NCBI GenBank assembly: GCA_900546215.1
Contig: URCD01000040.1
Coordinates: 1-19,251 of the forward strand
DNA length: 19,251 nucleotides
Direction: 5' to 3'
Source of the DNA: an uncultured Eubacteriales bacterium
GTDB taxonomy: Bacteria > Bacillota > Clostridia > Lachnospirales > Anaerotignaceae
This document shows positions 15,134 to 19,251 of the stretch, piece by piece. Under the pieces are notes generated by a model that had not been told where the DNA came from, made no database searches, and saw only the letters and a program-made list of their open reading frames with translations. Made by a program: the position numbers and the translations under genes. Position 1 is the first letter of the stretch. Each line of letters begins with the position of its first letter.

Positions 15134-15225
15134 ATATATTGATTTATAGGGTTTACATGGAATTTTCTTCAAGTTTTTTGTATAAATTATATAAAATGTT
15201 TTTGTACAGTGGCTTTTTTATCTAT

Positions 15226-15254
15226 TTGACACAGAATTTTACTGGTTTTATAAT
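15226..15254 (+). promoter_or_regulatory. Consensus promoter of the ANTAR regulator
   Basis: TTGACA (15226-15231) and TATAAT (15249-15254) are both perfect sigma-A hexamers with a 17-bp spacer. The predicted start near 15261 gives a leader of about 48 nt. This is the strongest promoter by sequence in the window and suggests constitutive expression. Confidence 0.8.
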
Positions 15255-15308
15255 CAAAGTACAAAATTGTTAGCTGATAGTCTGATAGTCACAAGGGGGT
15301 ACCGCAGT

Positions 15309-15833
15309 ATGGATAAAATAGTAATAGCTTTCGGTAATGACAACAACCGAAACCGTATTGCTGAGCTTCTTGAAATTAGTGGATTTACCCCTAAAAAGCT
15401 ATGTAAAACCGGCAAAGAGGCAATACGCGCGATACGCGCAATCGGCGGAGGCATTGTAATTTGTGGCTATAAGCTTGTGGATATGACTGCTGACGATTTA
15501 GACGATATAGCTCTGACTCTGGTTGTTGCCCAGCCGACGCTCTTGGAACTGTGCGAAAATGAAAGTCTGTGTAAGTTGCCGACGCCCCTTAAGAAGACGG
15601 ACTTAATTTCTTCTGTGAATATGCTTATAAGCATGGAAGAGAATAAAATTGCGTCGTCAAAACCTAAAAGGTCAGATGAAGAAAAGGAACTTATTCAGCA
15701 GGCAAAGCAGATACTGATGGAAAAGTGCTCTATGACTGAGCCTGAGGCCCACAGATTTATACAGAAAAAAAGCATGGATACAGGGTTTAAGCTTATATCC
15801 ACAGCAAGACTAATAATTAGTTCGTATAATTGA
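15309..15833 (+). CDS. ANTAR-domain RNA-binding antiterminator with degenerate receiver domain
   Basis: This 174-residue protein joins an N-terminal receiver-like domain (about 1-110) to a C-terminal ANTAR domain (about 118-170). The ANTAR part has the family pattern: AKQILMEKCSMTEPEAHRFI then KKSMDTGFKLISTARLI. ANTAR proteins bind paired RNA hairpins with six-base loops and prevent transcription termination. The receiver looks unable to accept phosphate: the end of strand 3 reads IVICGYKL, with Gly53 where the phosphorylated Asp should be, and the acidic pair after strand 1 is replaced by FGNDN. Activity is thus probably controlled by ligand or partner binding. I chose ATG 15309, with AAGGGGG 10 nt upstream, over an in-frame TTG at 15267 that lies only a few bases past the predicted transcription start. 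It is monocistronic and sits between thiamine-precursor transport genes. Relatives I recall occur near nitrogen genes, so its target here is open. Confidence 0.85.
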   Translation: MDKIVIAFGNDNNRNRIAELLEISGFTPKKLCKTGKEAIRAIRAIGGGIVICGYKLVDMTADDLDDIALTLVVAQPTLLELCENESLCKLPTPLKKTDLISSVNMLISMEENKIASSKPKRSDEEKELIQQAKQILMEKCSMTEPEAHRFIQKKSMDTGFKLISTARLIISSYN

Positions 15834-15847
15834 TTACATATAATAAA

Positions 15848-15884
15848 ATTAAAAGGCTCTGTCTGTTAGACGAGCCTTTTTAAT
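15848..15884. terminator. Bidirectional terminator between the ANTAR gene and thiW
   Basis: AAAAGGCTC (15851-15859) pairs with GAGCCTTTT (15872-15880), with an inner GTCT/AGAC stem (15861-15864 and 15868-15871) and a GTT loop. A-runs before and T-runs after allow it to end both converging transcripts. It lies 14 nt after the ANTAR stop and 3 nt after the thiW stop. Confidence 0.85.
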
Positions 15885-15887
15885 ATT

Positions 15888-16412
15888 TCAAATGTGTGTT
15901 TTTTCGCCGCTGTTCATCATTCCCTTTATATAACTAAGCGCGCCTGTTTTCTGCATGCTATAGAGAATGACCGCCGCTATTATGGATCCCCCTGCAGTGC
16001 TTATAAGGAAGGGCATAACATATGTAAACAGAGCGGCCTCCTTACCCATTATTAGGGTGGCCACAGGATAACAAAGCATTCCTCCGAGAATGCCGGTGCC
16101 AAACACCTCTCCGATACACGCGGCAGAAAGCTTATTTGTCTTTTTATAGACTAAGCCTGCCAGCAGTGCTCCAACCATGCTTCCGGGAAAGGCAAGAAGG
16201 CTGCCCGTTCCCATTATATTTCTGATTGCTGATGTGCAAAATGCAGCCAGAACACCATATGCGGGTCCCAATGTCACACCGGCAACAACATTTACTAAAT
16301 GCTGTATCGGAAAGCATCTGGATGCCCCGATAGGAATGGAAAAGGCTGATAATGCAACGCCTACCGCTGTAAGCATGGCCGCCGCGACAAGTTTTTTCAT
16401 GTTGAGCTTCAT
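15888..16412 (-). CDS. thiW: ECF transporter S component for hydroxyethylthiazole (ThiW)
   Basis: ThiW is the substrate-binding membrane subunit of an energy-coupling-factor importer, thought to bring in the thiazole half of thiamine. The 174-residue protein has five to six hydrophobic helices and the ThiW/S-component features FSIPIGASRCFPIQHLVNV, GVTLGPAYGVLAAF and GSLLAFPGSMVGALLAGL. It needs the shared EcfAA'T module, which is not in this window. I chose the ATG at 16412, which has AGGAG 7 nt upstream; an upstream in-frame ATG at 16481 would extend the reading frame through the leader hairpin and has no ribosome binding site. The gene has its own promoter (16527-16555) and a structured leader. 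It complements the pyrimidine salvage genes upstream. The expected TPP riboswitch was not found. Confidence 0.92.
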   Translation of the reverse strand: MKLNMKKLVAAAMLTAVGVALSAFSIPIGASRCFPIQHLVNVVAGVTLGPAYGVLAAFCTSAIRNIMGTGSLLAFPGSMVGALLAGLVYKKTNKLSAACIGEVFGTGILGGMLCYPVATLIMGKEAALFTYVMPFLISTAGGSIIAAVILYSMQKTGALSYIKGMMNSGEKTHI

Positions 16413-16449
16413 AATAGTCTCTCCTTTAGTTAAGTTTATTACTGCAAAC

Positions 16450-16517
16450 AAAAAGTACGCAAAGCATACGAAAACAGACACCCGCGGTGGTGTCCCCCTT
16501 CGTACGTTTTCCGTACT
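16450..16517 (-). promoter_or_regulatory. thiW leader: long hairpin with ANTAR-like hexaloop followed by a U-tract
   Basis: Read as RNA on the minus strand, AGUACGGAAAACGUACGAA (16517 downwards) pairs with the segment ending CGUACU at 16454 at 17 of 19 positions. Its tip is GACACC-ACCGCG-GGUGUC (16494-16477), a 6-bp stem with a hexaloop having A at position 1 and G at position 4. UUUUU follows at once, so the structure can act as a terminator. A smaller competing hairpin, GUAUGC-UUU-GCGUAC, also ends at that U-tract. The layout resembles an attenuator. ANTAR control is inference, since normally two such hexaloop hairpins occur. Confidence 0.55.
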
Positions 16518-16526
16518 CTCACAAAT

Positions 16527-16555
16527 AGTATATTGTATACAGTATCATATGTCAA
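16527..16555 (-). promoter_or_regulatory. Promoter of thiW
   Basis: On the minus strand, a perfect TTGACA (16550-16555) and TATACT (16527-16532, five of six) are 17 bp apart. Transcription should begin near 16520, so the mRNA would start almost directly with the leader hairpin. The spacer contains a near-palindrome (16530-16545, 14 of 16 positions symmetric, core TGTATACA) that could be an operator. Confidence 0.75.
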
Positions 16556-16585
16556 GATAAAATTTGTTCCCGACTAATAATGTAC

Positions 16586-16621
16586 CTTTACATTGCAAAG
16601 CTGACCGCTGTATGCTAGAAT
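16586..16621 (+). promoter_or_regulatory. Promoter of the second MATE gene, with overlapping imperfect palindrome
   Basis: TTGCAA (16593-16598) and TAGAAT (16616-16621) are 17 bp apart, and TGC directly before the -10 makes it an extended -10 promoter. The imperfect palindrome CTTTACATTGCAAAG (16586-16600) covers the -35, a usual place for a repressor site. The regulator is not known. Confidence 0.55.
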
Positions 16622-16664
16622 AGTCTACTGACGGAATAAGACTTTTTGGATTAGGGGAAATTTC

Positions 16665-18032
16665 ATGAATTTAGAAAAGGGATTTTATAAAAATATATTT
16701 GCTATAGCAATTCCTATAGCCTTGCAAAATTTAATTACTCTTGGCACAAGCTTAATGGATACCATAATGCTTGGCCGCGCCGATACTACAGGAATACTTC
16801 TTTCAGCCTCTTCCCTCGCTAACCAGCCGTTTTTTATACTGCAGGTGCTGACATTTGGGTTGGCGAGCGGCTCATCAGTTCTCTGCGCCCAGTACTGGGG
16901 TAAGGGAGAGATAAAACCGATTAGGGATATTTTTTCCTTTGTATTGAAGCTGGCTGTGGCTGTTGGCATAATATTTGGACTAACGGTGCTTTTTGTACCC
17001 GAAAAGGTAATGGGAGTCTATTCCAACAATGCTGAGGTTATAATGAGGGGCTCACAGTATTTAAGAATACTCGGGTACGCATATTTTACATTTGCAATAA
17101 GCAACACAATGCTCTCAGCGCTAAGAAGCATAGAGGTCCTGCGTGTATCTGTAATTTGCTCTGTTGTCTCATTCTGTACGAATGTATTTTTGAACTGGGT
17201 GCTTATATTCGGAAATCTTGGGGCTCCGGCCTTAGGAATACAGGGAGCAGCCATTGCAACTTTGACTGCCCGTCTTTTGGAGTTTGTGATAACTGCTTTA
17301 TATATTTTATTTATTGATAAGAGGCTTAAGTTTAGAATAAAGGATATTTTTATACATAACAAAGTTTTAGCCGGAGATGTTGTGAAAAATGGAACACCGG
17401 TAGTAATAAATGAGCTTATGTGGTCTCTTGCCACATCGGCGCAGGCGGCAATACTCGGACATATTACATATTCAGCCGGGGACCCTGTCGCTGCAAACTC
17501 AATAGCTGGTGTTATACAGCAGCTGTCTACGGTCGTTATAATGGGGGTTGCAAATGCTGCTGCGGTCTTGGTCGGAATGGCTATTGGTGAGAATAATATG
17601 AAAAAGGCAGAGGACAGGGCGAAGGCACTTAGAAATCTTTCCTTTGGAATGGGAATTATATCCTGTCTTTTTATCCTGGGTGTAAAAAATATATTTATTA
17701 ATTTCTACAATGTACCTATTGAAACAAAGGAACTGGCATCGCAGATTATTACGGTCTTCTCGTTTATAACAATATGCTGCTCAGTAAATCTTGTACTTAT
17801 TATGGGTGCTTTGAGGGGAGCCGGGGATACTAAATTTTGTATGACACTTGAAATATGCTGTCTTTGGCTTCTTGCCATTCCACTGGCGCTGGTGGCTGCG
17901 TTTAAATTCCAATTTCCGGTGCCGCTTGTTTTCCTGCTAATGAAAATTGATGAGCCAACTAAAATGATATTGTCCTTATTTAGAATGAAGGGGAATAAAT
18001 GGCTTAATTCACTTACAAGGGAGTTTGAATGA
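16665..18032 (+). CDS. MATE-family efflux transporter (second copy type)
   Basis: This 455-residue membrane protein has the MATE family's two six-helix halves. Visible segments include AIPIALQNLITLGTSLMDTIMLG in the first helix (given in part here), CAQYWGKGEIKPI in the first loop, MLSALRSIEVLRVSV, and MGALRGAGDTKFCM in the second half. AGGGGAAA lies just upstream of the ATG. It is transcribed alone from an extended -10 promoter and ends at a strong terminator. It differs clearly in sequence from the MATE protein at 10108, so the pair is not a recent duplication. Its C-terminus (RMKGNKWLNSLTREFE) is short and basic. Substrate unknown; the closeness to thiW does not by itself imply vitamin transport. 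Confidence 0.92.
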   Translation: MNLEKGFYKNIFAIAIPIALQNLITLGTSLMDTIMLGRADTTGILLSASSLANQPFFILQVLTFGLASGSSVLCAQYWGKGEIKPIRDIFSFVLKLAVAVGIIFGLTVLFVPEKVMGVYSNNAEVIMRGSQYLRILGYAYFTFAISNTMLSALRSIEVLRVSVICSVVSFCTNVFLNWVLIFGNLGAPALGIQGAAIATLTARLLEFVITALYILFIDKRLKFRIKDIFIHNKVLAGDVVKNGTPVVINELMWSLATSAQAAILGHITYSAGDPVAANSIAGVIQQLSTVVIMGVANAAAVLVGMAIGENNMKKAEDRAKALRNLSFGMGIISCLFILGVKNIFINFYNVPIETKELASQIITVFSFITICCSVNLVLIMGALRGAGDTKFCMTLEICCLWLLAIPLALVAAFKFQFPVPLVFLLMKIDEPTKMILSLFRMKGNKWLNSLTREFE

Positions 18033-18070
18033 AAAAATGGCTTTAAACATATTGTTTAAAGCCATTTTTT
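18032..18070. terminator. Bidirectional terminator between the second MATE gene and lrgB
   Basis: An 18-bp perfect inverted repeat (AAAAAATGGCTTTAAACA at 18032-18049, matched at 18053-18070) has a 3-nt loop, with A-runs on one side and T-runs on the other. It serves both converging genes; its left arm touches the last base of the MATE stop, and its right arm touches the end of lrgB. Confidence 0.9.
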
Positions 18071-18774
18071 TAATAAAATCCAGCCATTATAGGCGCAATT
18101 GCTACGGTAAGTACTCCTGCAATAACTATTGCCAGGGAACCCATAGCTCCGACCAGCTCGTCAAGCTGTATAGCTCTTGATGTTCCTATTGCGTGAGAAG
18201 CTGTTCCAACCGAAAGGCCTAATGCTATAGGATTTGTTATTTTAAATACTCTTGAGAACACTGTTACAAAAGCAGCACCTATTATACCTGATACAACAAC
18301 CGCAACGCATGTAACTCCCGCTATTCCTCCAAGTTCCTCTGTTATCCCTAAGGCAATAGCAAGCGTAACGGACTTTGATGTTAGTCCGAAATATACCTCA
18401 TTGGATATATGCAGCATCTTTGCAAGCACAAACATAGTAATGGCGCACGCAACAGAGCCTGAAAGTATCGCGCATATAATTGCTTTAAAATTCTTTTTAA
18501 GGACTTCCATCTGCCTGTAAAGGGGGACGGCAAGCGCTATTGTAGCCGGTGTCAGAAGGAATTGTATCATAGAGCCGCCGACATTATATGTATCATAGCT
18601 TATTCCCGTTACAGCAAGAAATACAATTACGATTATTATTGCAATAAGCAGGGGATTGCAGACTACCAGCTTTGTTTTCTGATTGATTACCATACCTATT
18701 TTAAAGGCCAGGAGAGTTAAGGCAATACCAAAAAAGGCTGTGCCAAACAGTCCGTTGTATAGATTTTCCAGCAT
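18070..18774 (-). CDS. lrgB: LrgB-family membrane protein
   Basis: LrgB partners LrgA in a two-protein membrane system. In staphylococci it was described as an inhibitor of murein hydrolase (holin-antiholin-like) activity, and in Bacillus and streptococci homologues act in pyruvate uptake. The 234-residue protein has six or more hydrophobic helices and the LrgB signatures FLLTPATIALAVPLYRQ, FGLTSKSVTLAIALGITEELGG and LSVGTASHAIGTSRA. A strong AGGAGG lies within the last codons of lrgA, and the two genes are 3 nt apart, so they are co-translated. Which of the two known roles applies here cannot be told from sequence. No LytTR-type regulator or two-component system is present beside it. Confidence 0.93.
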   Translation of the reverse strand: MLENLYNGLFGTAFFGIALTLLAFKIGMVINQKTKLVVCNPLLIAIIIVIVFLAVTGISYDTYNVGGSMIQFLLTPATIALAVPLYRQMEVLKKNFKAIICAILSGSVACAITMFVLAKMLHISNEVYFGLTSKSVTLAIALGITEELGGIAGVTCVAVVVSGIIGAAFVTVFSRVFKITNPIALGLSVGTASHAIGTSRAIQLDELVGAMGSLAIVIAGVLTVAIAPIMAGFY

Positions 18775-18777
18775 TGT

Positions 18778-19143
18778 TTATTCCTCCTTTCCGCCCTTAT
18801 TCCTGCCTTCTATAATTTTTTGCGCTACCTTTCCGGTTACAAAAAAACATACGACAGTTGATATAATAATTATAATAAAAATACCAATTATTTCATCTTT
18901 TATAGCGGGAAAGCTTGTTATAAGACTGGCGCCAACGGGAACAAACATGACCGTCATTATACTAAGGAGAAAGTCGGCCGCGTCCTGAACTTGATCAAGC
19001 TTTATGATTTTAAGACAGAGCAGTACGAATAAGAGAACCATGCCCCATACACTGGAAGGGACGGGAAGAGGTACTACAGTATTTAGGACTTCACCTACAA
19101 GTGACAGCCCGATGATTATACCGAACTGCATAAGATATTTCAT
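18778..19143 (-). CDS. lrgA: LrgA/CidA-family membrane protein
   Basis: This 121-residue protein has four hydrophobic helices and family features: VPLPVPSSVWGMVLLFVLL, then FVPVGASLITSF in the third helix and a charged C-terminal tail (KIIEGRNKGGKEE). It is the small partner of LrgB, with which it forms a complex involved in export or import of small metabolites or in control of autolysis. It is the first gene of the minus-strand lrgAB operon. GGGGG lies 7 nt before the ATG, and a promoter is visible at 19179-19208. LrgA and CidA cannot be separated confidently from sequence, so the symbol follows the coupling to lrgB. Confidence 0.9.
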   Translation of the reverse strand: MKYLMQFGIIIGLSLVGEVLNTVVPLPVPSSVWGMVLLFVLLCLKIIKLDQVQDAADFLLSIMTVMFVPVGASLITSFPAIKDEIIGIFIIIIISTVVCFFVTGKVAQKIIEGRNKGGKEE

Positions 19144-19178
19144 AAATATGCCCCCAATTATGTTTACTTAAGGCAAAT

Positions 19179-19208
19179 ATTATATGCCGAATAATGTTGC
19201 CCTACCAA
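19179..19208 (-). promoter_or_regulatory. Probable promoter of lrgAB
   Basis: On the minus strand, TTGGTA (19203-19208) and a perfect TATAAT (19179-19184) are separated by 18 bp. The predicted start is near 19172, with a leader of about 30 nt. The weak -35 and long spacer suggest dependence on an activator. Confidence 0.5.
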
Positions 19209-19251
19209 TTATTATATATTATTAAATAAAAAAAACAACTCTTTTTAATTA

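Noticed and set aside
16413..16481. N-terminal extension of thiW by 23 codons
   Set aside because: The extension would be translated through the leader hairpin, lacks a ribosome binding site and does not resemble ThiW, while the ATG at 16412 has AGGAG at 7 nt.
16413..16525. TPP riboswitch in front of thiW
   Set aside because: Expected from the gene's usual regulation, but the conserved CUGAGA and the CCUGAUCUGG-like core are absent from the leader and the leader is short.
16177..16560. Plus-strand reading frame of 127 codons opposite thiW
   Set aside because: It is the antisense shadow of thiW and its leader, with no ribosome binding site and no recognisable protein features.
16622..16647. 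Terminator-like hairpin AGTCT/AGACT plus T-run before the second MATE gene
   Set aside because: The left arm lies upstream of the predicted transcription start, the stem is only 5 bp and the loop is long.
19203..19210. TACCAATT in the lrgAB promoter as a third copy of the GntR-like operator
   Set aside because: Only a half-site is present and it coincides with the -35, so the likeness to the 9853-9897 palindromes is probably accidental.

Overview
The window looks like a chromosomal segment of a low-GC Gram-positive anaerobe of the class Clostridia. It is AT-rich, uses AGGAGG-type ribosome binding sites, and encodes a lipoprotein, an S-layer-homology (SLH) anchored exoprotein, an ANTAR regulator, the ECF S component ThiW and LrgA/LrgB. 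I see no rRNA, tRNA, insertion sequence, prophage gene or CRISPR array. The species cannot be named from the sequence alone.

Region 1 (1-9453) is a phosphonate module. A truncated DeoR-family repressor gene (minus strand) diverges from a seven-gene plus-strand operon: phnX (phosphonatase), an iron-dependent alcohol dehydrogenase, phnD, phnC, two phnE permeases, and an SLH-anchored protein with two LamG domains and a calcineurin-like phosphoesterase domain. The leader before phnX holds a 10-bp-phased direct repeat that could be the DeoR operator. The operon ends in a perfect 14-bp hairpin. There is no phnW transaminase and no C-P lyase. The simplest reading is that the surface enzyme frees phosphonates from esters, PhnCDE imports them, the dehydrogenase oxidises a hydroxyalkyl phosphonate such as 2-hydroxyethylphosphonate to phosphonoacetaldehyde, and PhnX releases phosphate and acetaldehyde. 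The substrate and the role of the surface enzyme are inference.

Region 2 (9428-9912) is a minus-strand operon of two very small genes (47 and 40 codons, the second a single-span membrane protein). It has its own promoter, good ribosome binding sites and terminator, and two TGGT-N3-ACCA palindromes spaced exactly 30 bp, resembling GntR-family operators.

Region 3 (10016-15133) is a tightly packed plus-strand operon: a MATE efflux pump, 4-alpha-glucanotransferase (malQ), thiaminase II (tenA), and the ATPase and permease of a thiamine-precursor-type ABC importer, without a substrate-binding protein.

Region 4 (15226-16655) holds an ANTAR regulator with a degenerate receiver domain, facing thiW (thiazole transporter component) across a bidirectional terminator. 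thiW has a consensus promoter, no recognisable TPP riboswitch, and a leader that opens with a long hairpin followed by a U-tract. The tip of that hairpin is a hexaloop with A at position 1 and G at position 4, the pattern ANTAR proteins recognise. A local ANTAR-controlled thiamine-salvage circuit is therefore possible, but only one such hairpin is seen where two are usual.

Region 5 (16586-19251) has a second MATE transporter (plus) converging on lrgB-lrgA (minus) across an 18-bp bidirectional terminator.
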